Assembly: GCF_905201705.1 (NCBI RefSeq)
Contig: NZ_CAJKOX010000027.1
Coordinates: 1 to 63,366 of the forward strand
Length of the DNA stretch: 63,366 nucleotides
Source: an uncultured Marvinbryantia sp.
GTDB taxonomy: Bacteria; Bacillota; Clostridia; Lachnospirales; Lachnospiraceae
Reading direction: 5' to 3'
Every line of letters starts with the position of its first letter. Positions within the stretch are counted from its first letter, which is position 1. Shown piece by piece: positions 15,610 through 23,482 of the stretch. Position numbers and translations under genes: made by a program. The notes below the pieces were generated by a model. It had not been told where the DNA came from. It did not search any database and worked only from the letters and a program-made list of their open reading frames with translations.

Positions 15610-15639
15610 ACTATACACCTCTGCACCCACATTTGTCAA
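15610..15639 (-). promoter_or_regulatory. promoter of lsrACDBF
   Basis: On the minus strand TTGACA (15639-15634) and TATAGT (15615-15610) are 18 bases apart, about 50 bases before lsrA. The -35 overlaps the ACATTTGT motif also found beside the lsrR promoter. Confidence 0.65.
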
Positions 15640-15648
15640 CACGCAAAT
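15629..15648. promoter_or_regulatory. candidate LsrR operator 1
   Basis: ACATTTGT at 15629-15636 sits over the lsrA -35. ATTTG (15631) and CAAAT form an imperfect inverted repeat. The same octamer recurs at 15817 next to the lsrR promoter. Assignment to LsrR rests on position and recurrence. Confidence 0.35.
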
Positions 15649-15772
15649 TGTCGATATTTTACAGAGCGTTTTTGGCTCTCTTTTTATTTTTTATACATTT
15701 TGAATATTGATTTTTTTAAATTGTGTATATTTTTATGCATTTTAAATATTTTTGTTCCCATGTTAAATTCTG

Positions 15773-15801
15773 TTGACATACACGCTTTTTCATGCTAAAC
15801 T
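15773..15801 (+). promoter_or_regulatory. promoter of lsrR-lsrK-cupin
   Basis: TTGACA (15773-15778), 17-base spacer, TAAACT (15796-15801) with a TGC extension just before the -10. Transcription would start near 15808, 60 bases before lsrR. Confidence 0.6.
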
Positions 15802-15816
15802 TCCATTATAAGCAGA

Positions 15817-15824
15817 ACATTTGT
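15817..15824. promoter_or_regulatory. candidate LsrR operator 2
   Basis: A second ACATTTGT, within AACATTTGTT, lies just after the predicted lsrR start site, a place fitted to autorepression. Confidence 0.35.
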
Positions 15825-15867
15825 TAGCTTTTCAAACTTTTGTTAATCTTTCACAGGAGGAGCAACT

Positions 15868-16797
15868 ATGTCTGAAGAATACGATTATGAAGATATTCTG
15901 CTCGTAAAGGTTGCATGGTATTATTATATGGAAGGGCTTACCCAGCAGACCATCGGGGACTATCTGGGGATTCCCCGTCTGCGTGTAAACCGCCTGCTGG
16001 ACAAGGCGCGCAGAACCGGCATTATTCATTTTTCCGTGCGCAACAGCGACAGCAGCCGTATGCAGATCGAAAAACAGCTTATCACACGCTTTCATCTGAA
16101 GGACGCATTTATCGTCCCGCCCGCCGTGGACGGCAAGGATAACAACGAAAGCGTCGCGCAGGCAGCCGCTATGTACATCAACGAGCGTCTTGATAAATCC
16201 AGCTATATTAATATGGGATACGGCGACACACCAAGCCGCGTCCTGAATCACCTTGCGAATAATTCCGAGTTTCCGGTGAATGTCGTTTCCCTCACCGGGG
16301 GCGTCAATTATTACCTGCCGAATACACAGTCCACCATCTTCAACGCAAAGCTGTATCTGATGCCGACTCCGCTGGTGATGACCGACCCGAAGATCGTGTC
16401 AGTAATGGAAAAGGAGCCGGGCGTCGAGCAGATCCGCAACATGGTATCGCTTGCGAAAATGACCGTGATCGGTATCGGAAGCATGAACAAGGGTGCTACT
16501 ATTCTCACGAACGGCACGCTCTCCTACAATGATTTCCTGCTGCTCTCCATGAAGGGCGCAGTCGGGGACATGCTGTGTCATTTTATCGACAGGGACGGCA
16601 GACTGGTTCCTTCCGATATCGAGGACCGGCTCATCAGTACTTCGCTGGAAACACTGAGATCCCTGGACAACGTAATCGGCGTTGCCGCCGGGGAGAACAA
16701 GGCAGAGGCAATTCTTGCCGCGCTGCGCGGCGGATATCTGGATATTCTTATCACAGATGAAACCACAGCGGCAGGCATTTTAAAAAGCAGTGAATAA
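15868..16797 (+). CDS. lsrR: LsrR-type transcriptional regulator (SorC family)
   Basis: 309 residues. An N-terminal helix-turn-helix (about 10-55, LTQQTIGDYLGIPRLRVNRLL) and a large sugar-phosphate-binding domain with SLTGGVNYY, IGIGSMNKGAT, GAVGDML and DNVIGVAAGENKAEAI. In enterobacteria LsrR represses lsr until phospho-AI-2 binds. Divergent from lsrA and 23 bases before lsrK. AT-rich 310-base control region between the two arms holds both promoters and two shared octamers. Confidence 0.9.
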   Translation: MSEEYDYEDILLVKVAWYYYMEGLTQQTIGDYLGIPRLRVNRLLDKARRTGIIHFSVRNSDSSRMQIEKQLITRFHLKDAFIVPPAVDGKDNNESVAQAAAMYINERLDKSSYINMGYGDTPSRVLNHLANNSEFPVNVVSLTGGVNYYLPNTQSTIFNAKLYLMPTPLVMTDPKIVSVMEKEPGVEQIRNMVSLAKMTVIGIGSMNKGATILTNGTLSYNDFLLLSMKGAVGDMLCHFIDRDGRLVPSDIEDRLISTSLETLRSLDNVIGVAAGENKAEAILAALRGGYLDILITDETTAAGILKSSE

Positions 16798-16819
16798 TCA
16801 ATAAAAAAGGAGGGTTTTT

Positions 16820-18385
16820 ATGGCAGAACAATTTTTAATGGCGATCGACGCCGGTACCGGAAGCGTGCGTGCCGTACTCTTTCGCACAGATGGCACGCAG
16901 CTAAGCTGTGTGCAGAGAGAATGGGAACATCGGGAGGATCCCCGCTATCCGGGCAGCATGGATTTTGACTGGGTACATAACTGGGATCTTGCCTGCGACT
17001 GCATCCGCGGCGTACTTGAGGAAACCCGCATTGATCCGAAGCAGATCGCGGCCGTTTCCACCACCTGTATGCGGGAGGGCATCGTCCTCTACGACAAAGA
17101 CGGAAACGAGGTCTGGGCATGCGCCAACGTTGACGCGCGCAGCAACGACGAGGTAGGAAAGCTCATCCACATGGATCCGGAGCTGGAAAAAGAGATTTAT
17201 CTGCAGAGCGGTCAGACCTATGCGCTTGGCGCTCTCCCGCGTCTGCTCTGGGTAAAAGATAAAATGCCGGAGATTTATGAGAAGGTTGCCGAGATCGGTA
17301 TGTTCAACGACTGGCTGATCCGCAGGCTGACCGGCGTGGAGGCTGTAGAGCCAAGCAACGGTTCTACCACCGGTATTTTTGACCTGCGAAGCAGAAGCTG
17401 GGATGCTTCGATCGCCCGCAAATGCGGACTGCGCGACGATATTTTCCCGCCGGTCATGGAATGCGGAAGCATTATCGCAAACGTAAACGCAAAGGGCGCT
17501 GCGGATACCGGGCTTGCCGAAGGCACCCCGGTGGTAGTGGGCGGTGGAGACTGCCAGCTCGGATCGATCGGCGTGGGCGCAACGGAGCCGAACCAGGCGG
17601 CTGTTTTTGGCGGCAGCTTCTGGCAGTATGAATTTAACACAGCGGACGGCGCTACCGATTCCAAGTGCCGTGTGCGTGTAAACTGCCATGCCGTACCCGG
17701 CGTCTGGCAGTATGAGGCTCTTGCTTTCAAGCCGGGGCTTGTAATGCGCTGGTTCCGCGACGGCTTCTGCCAGCTCGAAAAACAGCAGAGCGCCGCTACC
17801 GGAGAAGACACCTACGATATCATGAACCGTGAGGCAAAAAAGATTCCCGCCGGAAGTTACGGCATGATGTGCGCCTTCAGCGACGTTATGAACTTTATAA
17901 GCTGGAAGCACGCCTCTCCCACCTTCACGAATTTTGAGCTTGATCCGGAAAAATTTAACCGCTATACCTTCTATCGCGCTATTCTGGAGAATACCGCCAT
18001 GCTGGTAAAGGGACACATGGAACTGGTGCACGAAGCTACCGGAAATATGCCGTCCGAAGTTATTTTTGCCGGCGGAGCCTCCAAGAGTCCGCTCTGGTCA
18101 CAGATCCTCGCCGACGTGCTCGGTATGCCGGTAAAGGTTCCGGTCGTAAAAGAAGCAACTGCTCTCGGCGCCGCAATTCTCGCGGGATACGGCGTCGGCA
18201 TTTATCCCAGTATCGAAGAGGGTGCAAAGCGCACAGTCCAGTGGGATCAGGTATTCGTGCCCAACATGGAAAACCATGCTGTTTACAACGAGCTTTACGT
18301 TACCTGGCGCAAAATTTACGCTGCGCAGCTTGAGCTGGTGAATGAGGGGATCACGAAACCGATGTGGACGGCGCCCGGACTGTAA
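16820..18385 (+). CDS. lsrK: autoinducer-2 kinase
   Basis: 521 residues, usual LsrK length. FGGY carbohydrate kinase with AIDAGTGSVRAVLF (phosphate 1), a central GGGDCQLGS segment with the likely catalytic aspartate, and the second ATP-site motif FAGGASKSPLWSQIL. Phosphorylates imported AI-2 in the cytoplasm, trapping it and making the LsrR inducer. AAAAGGAGG precedes the ATG. In Escherichia coli HPr binds and inhibits LsrK; here an HPr paralogue is encoded nearby, convergent. Confidence 0.93.
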   Translation: MAEQFLMAIDAGTGSVRAVLFRTDGTQLSCVQREWEHREDPRYPGSMDFDWVHNWDLACDCIRGVLEETRIDPKQIAAVSTTCMREGIVLYDKDGNEVWACANVDARSNDEVGKLIHMDPELEKEIYLQSGQTYALGALPRLLWVKDKMPEIYEKVAEIGMFNDWLIRRLTGVEAVEPSNGSTTGIFDLRSRSWDASIARKCGLRDDIFPPVMECGSIIANVNAKGAADTGLAEGTPVVVGGGDCQLGSIGVGATEPNQAAVFGGSFWQYEFNTADGATDSKCRVRVNCHAVPGVWQYEALAFKPGLVMRWFRDGFCQLEKQQSAATGEDTYDIMNREAKKIPAGSYGMMCAFSDVMNFISWKHASPTFTNFELDPEKFNRYTFYRAILENTAMLVKGHMELVHEATGNMPSEVIFAGGASKSPLWSQILADVLGMPVKVPVVKEATALGAAILAGYGVGIYPSIEEGAKRTVQWDQVFVPNMENHAVYNELYVTWRKIYAAQLELVNEGITKPMWTAPGL

Positions 18386-18471
18386 ATGACAGCGGCGCTT
18401 TCCCGGTATATTAAAAACACAGAAATTACCAGACTCTTATGATTATAATAACCCGAAAGGAGATTGCAGAT

Positions 18472-18822
18472 ATGTTTATCGTTGACGAAAAAGACAGAGA
18501 ATACCGCTTCGGGGACAGCGGTCCCAAATACCTTATGAAAGGTCCGCGCATGAATTTTGCCATTGTGCAGTTTATGCCGGGGCAGGATTTCAAGGCACAC
18601 TACCACAATATCATGGAGGAGGATTTCTATATCCTGGAGGGTGAGATCGACATCGTTGTGGACGGCGTAGTACACCATATGTACCCGGGCCAGCTTATCC
18701 ACATTGAACCCGGTGAGATCCATTACTGCAAAAACAGCTACGATAAGCCAGTGAAAATGGTTTCCACGCTCGCGCCGTTCCAGGAGGTAGATAAGGTAAA
18801 CGTGGAGAATTATACTTACTAA
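18472..18822 (+). CDS. cupin-domain protein, candidate phospho-AI-2 processing enzyme
   Basis: 116 residues, a single cupin barrel. HYHNIMEEDFYILEGE holds two histidines and a glutamate of metal motif 1; PGQLIHIEPGEIHYCKN holds the motif 2 histidine. ATG at 18472 follows GAAAGGAG. It lies 86 bases after lsrK on the same strand and before a terminator, so it belongs to the lsrRK unit. The locus has lsrF but no lsrG; a small metal cupin could take the isomerase step. This is inference from context; many cupins are sugar isomerases or epimerases. It could instead be a ligand-binding protein. Confidence 0.8.
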   Translation: MFIVDEKDREYRFGDSGPKYLMKGPRMNFAIVQFMPGQDFKAHYHNIMEEDFYILEGEIDIVVDGVVHHMYPGQLIHIEPGEIHYCKNSYDKPVKMVSTLAPFQEVDKVNVENYTY

Positions 18823-18858
18823 GCCAGACATGATGAAACCTTCCTGACAAATAAAAGG

Positions 18859-18925
18859 AGATGTATTCCCTGCAGACACATTGCTTTTACCGGTTGTCCG
18901 CAGCGGAACACATCTTCTGTTTTTC
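18859..18925 (+). terminator. terminator of lsrRK-cupin unit
   Basis: AGATGT (18859) pairs with ACATCT (18910-18915), with a second inner arm TGC-GACA / TGTC-GCA, then TCTGTTTTTC. A long imperfect hairpin with T-tract. Separates this unit from the convergent HPr gene. Confidence 0.55.
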
Positions 18926-18935
18926 ATGATACTTT

Positions 18936-19193
18936 CTACAGTATTTCCTCCAGCAGCGATTTCATCCCTTCATATGCCGCCTCCTCGTCCTCGCCCTCAA
19001 TCTCGACCTCCATAGTCTGGCCGCATCTTGCCCCCAGCATCATGATACTCATGATTTTTCCGGCGTCGGCAGGGCGTCCGCCGATGCGCAGGGTGATCCG
19101 GCTTCTGTATTTGTCCGCACGCCGCGCGATCAGACCCGCAGGTCTTGCGTGGATGCCCAGCTGATCTTTTATTACACACTCAAATTTTTTCAT
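18936..19193 (-). CDS. HPr-family phosphocarrier lacking Ser46
   Basis: 85 residues. GIHARPAGLI carries the active-site His15, so it can take phosphate from enzyme I. Position 46, serine in regulatory Firmicute HPr, is Lys (AGKIMSIMMLG), so HPr kinase/CcpA control of this copy is not expected. Start at 19193 with AAAGGA 9 bases upstream. Lies 43 bases after the IICBA PTS gene on the same strand and is convergent with lsrK-cupin. It is probably a paralogue serving that PTS rather than the main ptsH, which usually sits beside ptsI. No ptsI is in the window. Confidence 0.87.
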   Translation of the reverse strand: MKKFECVIKDQLGIHARPAGLIARRADKYRSRITLRIGGRPADAGKIMSIMMLGARCGQTMEVEIEGEDEEAAYEGMKSLLEEIL

Positions 19194-19236
19194 ATCTCCG
19201 TGTCCTTTCCCGTTTTTTTGCGCGTACCGAAGCTTC

Positions 19237-21423
19237 CTACGGCTGCTCTCCGTAAATATCGACCGCAAACAGCGCTTCGCCGGCATCTATCTTGCCCTCC
19301 TTTAAAAGGCGGATTTTCTGGTTCGCAGACAGCCCGGTACAGATGACCGGCGAGACGAGGGAGGAAGCATTTTTATTCAGATACTCCAGGTCAAGTTTTA
19401 AAAGCGGCTCGCCCTTTTTCACCCTCTGCCCGTTTCTCACCAGAACCTCGAAGCCTGCCCCTTCAAGCTTAACGGTGTCGATCCCTATATGAATCAGCAG
19501 GCTGATGCCAAGATCCGTCTCAAATCCGATCGCGTGCTTTGTGTCGAATACAAACCCGATCATGCCGTCCTCCGGCGCAGCCACGGTGCTTTCCGTCGGC
19601 AGGACCGCCGCCCCGTCGCCCATCATTCCGGAGGCAAAGGCTTCGTCCGGAACCATCGTAAGATCGCCCGCCATGCCGGTGATGGGACTGGAGATCAAAA
19701 TGGACTGCACGATTTCCGACGACCGTTGCCCGCCATTGTCAAACTCTTTCTCCCCGCCGCTTTCTTCTGTTCCGGCTGTATAAAGCTCCTCCGGCGCAGT
19801 CTCCAGATAGGCCTCCAGCTCGGATTTGATCACGGAAACCTGCGGTCCATAGATGATCTGCACGCCTTTTCCTTTGTGAATGACGCCGGACGCCCCGGTT
19901 GATTTCAGCAGCGCATCGTTGACAAGCGTCTCATCATGAACGCTGCAGCGAAGCCTGGTAGCGCAGCAGTCCACATCGCTGATGTTGCGTTTTCCGCCAA
20001 GACCGCGCGTGATAACGGCGCTGACCGGATCGAGCGTCTCCGCACTTTCCGGCTGTTCCTTCGCAGAATCCTCCCGGCGCGCACGCACGTCCGCCTTTGT
20101 GTAAAGGCGCGTCTCGCTGTCGTCATCCTCGCGTCCCGGGGTTTTAAAGTCAAATTTGCGGATGAGGAAGCGGAAAATAAAGTAGTACAGCAGAAAATAT
20201 ACAATGCCGACCGGAATGATCAGCAGCCAGCTCGTTTTGGCGTTGCCCTGCAGAATACCGAACAGAAACAGATCCAGCAGACCGCCCGAGAACGTCAGCC
20301 CGACGGCAATGTTGAGCATATGAGCGATCATGTACGCCGATCCCGCCAGGATCACCTGCACGACGAACAGAGCAGGCGCCACGAAAAGGAAAGAAAATTC
20401 CAGCGGCTCTGTAATACCCGTCAGCATACAGGTGAGCGACGCCGACAGAAGCAGTCCCTTCGCCGCCTTTTTCTTTTCCGGCTTCGCGCAGTGGTACATC
20501 GCGAGCGCCGCGCCCGGAAGCCCGAATATCATAAAGATAAATTCACCTGAAAAATATCTGGTCGCGTCCGCGCTGAAGTGTGAAACATTCGCGGAATTGG
20601 CAAGCTGGGCAAAGAAAATATTCTGTCCGCCCTGCACGAGCTGACCTCCCACCTCCATCGTGCCGCCGAGCGCCGTCTGCCAGAACGGCATGTAAAAAAC
20701 ATGATGAAGTCCGAATGGGATCAGCGCGCGCTTGATCAGCCCGAAAATAAGCGTCCCGATGTAGCCGCTGCCCGTCACCAGTCCTCCGAGCGCATGGATG
20801 CCGTTCTGCACCGGCGGCCAGACAAAGTACAAAAGGATGCCGACAAGCATATAGACCAGCGTAGAAATAATCGGCACAAACCGGGTGCCGCCGAAAAACG
20901 ACAGAGCATTCGGCAGCACGATCTTATAAAACCGGTTATGCAGCGCCGCCACGCCCCAGCCTACAATAATGCCGCCGAACACGCCGGTCTGCAGTGTCAG
21001 GATGCCGCAGGCGGACGCAATGGTTCCCTCCAGCACATCCGCCGCGATCTGACCGTTCTCCAGAATGTCCCCGTTCAGCACCAGCATCGCATTGATCGCC
21101 GTATTCATGACGAGATAAGCAATCGCGGCGGAGAGCGCGGCAACCTCCTTTTCCCGCTTTGCCATGCCGATTGCCACGCCGACTGCAAAAATAAGCGGAA
21201 GGTTATCGAACACCGCGCTGCCTACCTTATTCATGATCACCAGCAGTGCGTGCAGCACGGTTCCTTCACCCAGGAGCCATTGCAGCCGGTAGGTGGCGAT
21301 GGTCGTCTCGTTCGTAAAGGAACTGCCGACGCCAAGAAGCAGCCCTGCCACCGGCAGAATCGCGATCGGCAGCATAAAGCTGCGCCCGACGCGCTGTAAA
21401 ACACCAAACACTTTATCCTTCAT
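19237..21423 (-). CDS. PTS sugar transporter subunit IICBA (glucose/GlcNAc type)
   Basis: 728 residues. The IIC channel (about 1-425) has KRALIPFGLHHVFY and GITEPLEFSFLF, typical of the glucose-glucoside superfamily. IIB (about 465-540) has the phospho-cysteine in DCCATRLR (Cys487). IIA (about 575-728) has KHAIGF (His630) and the phospho-histidine in LLIHIGIDTV (His645). Sequence does not decide between glucose, N-acetylglucosamine or maltose. ATG at 21423 follows AGGAG by 9 bases. Co-transcribed with the HPr gene. Confidence 0.92.
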   Translation of the reverse strand: MKDKVFGVLQRVGRSFMLPIAILPVAGLLLGVGSSFTNETTIATYRLQWLLGEGTVLHALLVIMNKVGSAVFDNLPLIFAVGVAIGMAKREKEVAALSAAIAYLVMNTAINAMLVLNGDILENGQIAADVLEGTIASACGILTLQTGVFGGIIVGWGVAALHNRFYKIVLPNALSFFGGTRFVPIISTLVYMLVGILLYFVWPPVQNGIHALGGLVTGSGYIGTLIFGLIKRALIPFGLHHVFYMPFWQTALGGTMEVGGQLVQGGQNIFFAQLANSANVSHFSADATRYFSGEFIFMIFGLPGAALAMYHCAKPEKKKAAKGLLLSASLTCMLTGITEPLEFSFLFVAPALFVVQVILAGSAYMIAHMLNIAVGLTFSGGLLDLFLFGILQGNAKTSWLLIIPVGIVYFLLYYFIFRFLIRKFDFKTPGREDDDSETRLYTKADVRARREDSAKEQPESAETLDPVSAVITRGLGGKRNISDVDCCATRLRCSVHDETLVNDALLKSTGASGVIHKGKGVQIIYGPQVSVIKSELEAYLETAPEELYTAGTEESGGEKEFDNGGQRSSEIVQSILISSPITGMAGDLTMVPDEAFASGMMGDGAAVLPTESTVAAPEDGMIGFVFDTKHAIGFETDLGISLLIHIGIDTVKLEGAGFEVLVRNGQRVKKGEPLLKLDLEYLNKNASSLVSPVICTGLSANQKIRLLKEGKIDAGEALFAVDIYGEQP

Positions 21424-21501
21424 TCCATTCTTCTCCTTCAGGTATTTACCGTTATTTTGTCTGAAAAATGGAATTTTATGCAAAGCACGCCGGATTTCAC
21501 C

Positions 21502-22752
21502 TTAGCGGCCTTTCTTTTTCCTCCATATCCCAACGCCAGCCAGCGCCGCCGCGATCGCAAGCAGCGAAAACAGAATGATCGCAATGACATTTATCGCCGT
21601 CTGGTTGCCGCCCCACACGCGAAAATCAAATGTGAGCCACAGATTCCACGAATTATCGGACGGTCCATATTGAAAAAACATGATCGCATCCATAGCTGCC
21701 GGGAACAGCCAGATCCAGAGGGCGGCAAGCAGCGCGCAGGCGGATGCCCTGAACCAGCCGCTCACCGGAAGATATCGGATCAGCAGCATTTCGCCCCAGG
21801 GGAGCACTGCGATCAGCATCGTCATCGGCAGCATTTCCCGGATAAAATCTCTTCCGCCGCTTCCGTCAGCTCCAAAATCGACCGCGACAAGAAGCAAGAC
21901 CAGAACCATCGTCTGCAGCATAAAATACAGCAGCGTTTTGTGCGATCTCAACGCTTCCGGCAGAGGAAGCTGGCGCAGCAGCACCGGCAGAATGAAAAAT
22001 CCGGTCCCAAAGAGCGTGCCAAGCGCCGCTGTAAAGAACCAGTCGCCGTCGTTTTTCAGGCATCCGGTAAGAAGCAGTAAGATCAGCAGCGTCATCACCG
22101 CGATCAGATAAAACGACGTTTTCCGGTGCGTGAGCCACTCCGGCAGCGGCAGCGTGGGAAGCAGAAACGGCAGCAGAACCAGAGCAGCTCCAAACAGCAC
22201 ACTGACGCCTGCCATCAGGAACCAGTCACCGCCGGTCTGCAGACAGCACACCAGCAGCAAAAGCTCCAGGGAAACCAGAAAGCTTCCAAGAGAAACTGCC
22301 GCCTTACACTGCGCAAGCACAGGATGCAGCGCGGCAAGCGCCGGAACCAGCGTCAGCGACGCGCTCATCATCACCGCCGTAAGCACGATAAAGAACCAGT
22401 CTAACGTATGCGACGACGCAAGATTTCCGATCGCACACCCCAGCAAAACTGCTCCATAGATAAGGTACTGCGCCAGCCGGTAATTGCGCGTCAGCCGCAG
22501 ATATTTTTCCGCAAGCTTCTCCGAGGAGCGCTTTTCCGTATCCTCGCTCCCGGTGAGCAGCTCATGCTCGGAAATCTCCAGCACGTCGCAGATGCTGCGA
22601 ATCAATGTGATATCCGGGTAACTCATTCCCCGCTCCCACTTGCTCACCGCCGATTCTGTCACGTACAGCTTCCCCGCGAATTCCTTCTGCGTCATGCCAA
22701 GCTCTTTTCGCCGGCGCAAAATAAAAGCTCCAAATGTTTTCTTATTTTCCAT
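21502..22752 (-). CDS. XRE-family helix-turn-helix membrane protein
   Basis: 416 residues. An N-terminal HTH (about 5-65, with RRKELGMTQKEFAGKL and SAVSKWERGMSYP), then a short linker and about ten hydrophobic segments. Three internal stretches repeat GDWFxxAxxxxLFGxxxxxLP, suggesting duplicated membrane units. A DNA-binding head on a polytopic membrane body is common in Clostridia; the signal is unknown. ATG at 22752 after GGGAGG. Upstream of and on the same strand as the PTS gene, 78 bases apart, so it might regulate it. Confidence 0.85.
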   Translation of the reverse strand: MENKKTFGAFILRRRKELGMTQKEFAGKLYVTESAVSKWERGMSYPDITLIRSICDVLEISEHELLTGSEDTEKRSSEKLAEKYLRLTRNYRLAQYLIYGAVLLGCAIGNLASSHTLDWFFIVLTAVMMSASLTLVPALAALHPVLAQCKAAVSLGSFLVSLELLLLVCCLQTGGDWFLMAGVSVLFGAALVLLPFLLPTLPLPEWLTHRKTSFYLIAVMTLLILLLLTGCLKNDGDWFFTAALGTLFGTGFFILPVLLRQLPLPEALRSHKTLLYFMLQTMVLVLLLVAVDFGADGSGGRDFIREMLPMTMLIAVLPWGEMLLIRYLPVSGWFRASACALLAALWIWLFPAAMDAIMFFQYGPSDNSWNLWLTFDFRVWGGNQTAINVIAIILFSLLAIAAALAGVGIWRKKKGR

Positions 22753-22956
22753 ATTAAAATCCTCCCTGACCATGTTACTGTATCATCCTGCAAGACTGCT
22801 TTCAGCATAATGACGCCCGGAAAAAATGTCAATAAAAAGCGACCATTTTCCGGCTCGACTGTCAGGAAAGTCGCGTAAAATACGGTATCAGGCGTTCTTT
22901 CGTCTGCATACACAGCGGCTGATCTATTACTTTGAATTTTAAAGTTTTTTAAAAAA

Positions 22957-23002
22957 TACTTGACCCAATCAAGTAATTATATTACACTTGATTTAGTCAA
23001 GT
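22957..23002. promoter_or_regulatory. paired palindromic MarR operators over a promoter
   Basis: TACTTGA-ccaaa-type palindrome at 22957-22975 (TACTTGA, five bases, TCAAGTA) and a second at 22986-23002 (ACTTGA, five bases, TCAAGT); centres are 28 bases apart. A promoter (TTGACC at 22960, 17-base spacer, TACACT at 22983) lies under them, 36 bases before the MarR start. Strong sign of autorepression. Confidence 0.7.
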
Positions 23003-23023
23003 AATTTATTCAACGGAGGGACT

Positions 23024-23440
23024 ATGAAGGTTAAATTAGCGTATTACATCTCAGAGCTGCGACGGGATTTCGTGAAAGAATGCAGCCGGAAGCTGCAGGA
23101 GGACGACCTGACGCCAGGTCTTCTCTACCCGGTGCTTTACATCGGCAGGCATCCCGGCTGTTCTCCCAAAGAACTGACCGAGGCTCTGCATATGGACTGG
23201 GGGCTGACGCAGCGTACTCTGGACCGGCTGGTCGCCAGTCATCTGATCAGCAGGGAGAAAAATCCCCTGGACCGCCGCCGTTTTAGTCTAAATCTGACTA
23301 AAGAAGGGTCTCAGGTATTTCAGAAGAGCCACGATATCATTGTTTCATGGAACGAAGAAAAGCTTGCGCTGCTGACGCCCCAGGAGCAGACCTGCCTGGA
23401 GAGCGCCCTGAAAAAGATGCTTGGAAACGGCACAGTTTAG
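23024..23440 (+). CDS. MarR-family transcriptional regulator
   Basis: 138 residues. Winged helix with HPGCSPKELTEALHMDWGLTQRTLDRL as helix-turn-helix (written here as one segment of the domain, about residues 43-70) and a wing around NPLDRRRFSLNLTKEG. GGAGGGACT precedes the ATG. Two ACTTGA palindromes cover its promoter. It is followed after 42 bases by an old-yellow-enzyme gene, its likely target. Ligand unknown. Confidence 0.87.
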   Translation: MKVKLAYYISELRRDFVKECSRKLQEDDLTPGLLYPVLYIGRHPGCSPKELTEALHMDWGLTQRTLDRLVASHLISREKNPLDRRRFSLNLTKEGSQVFQKSHDIIVSWNEEKLALLTPQEQTCLESALKKMLGNGTV

Positions 23441-23482
23441 GCTTTCTTAAACTGTTGCTCTCAGAAAGGATAAGTGATATTT

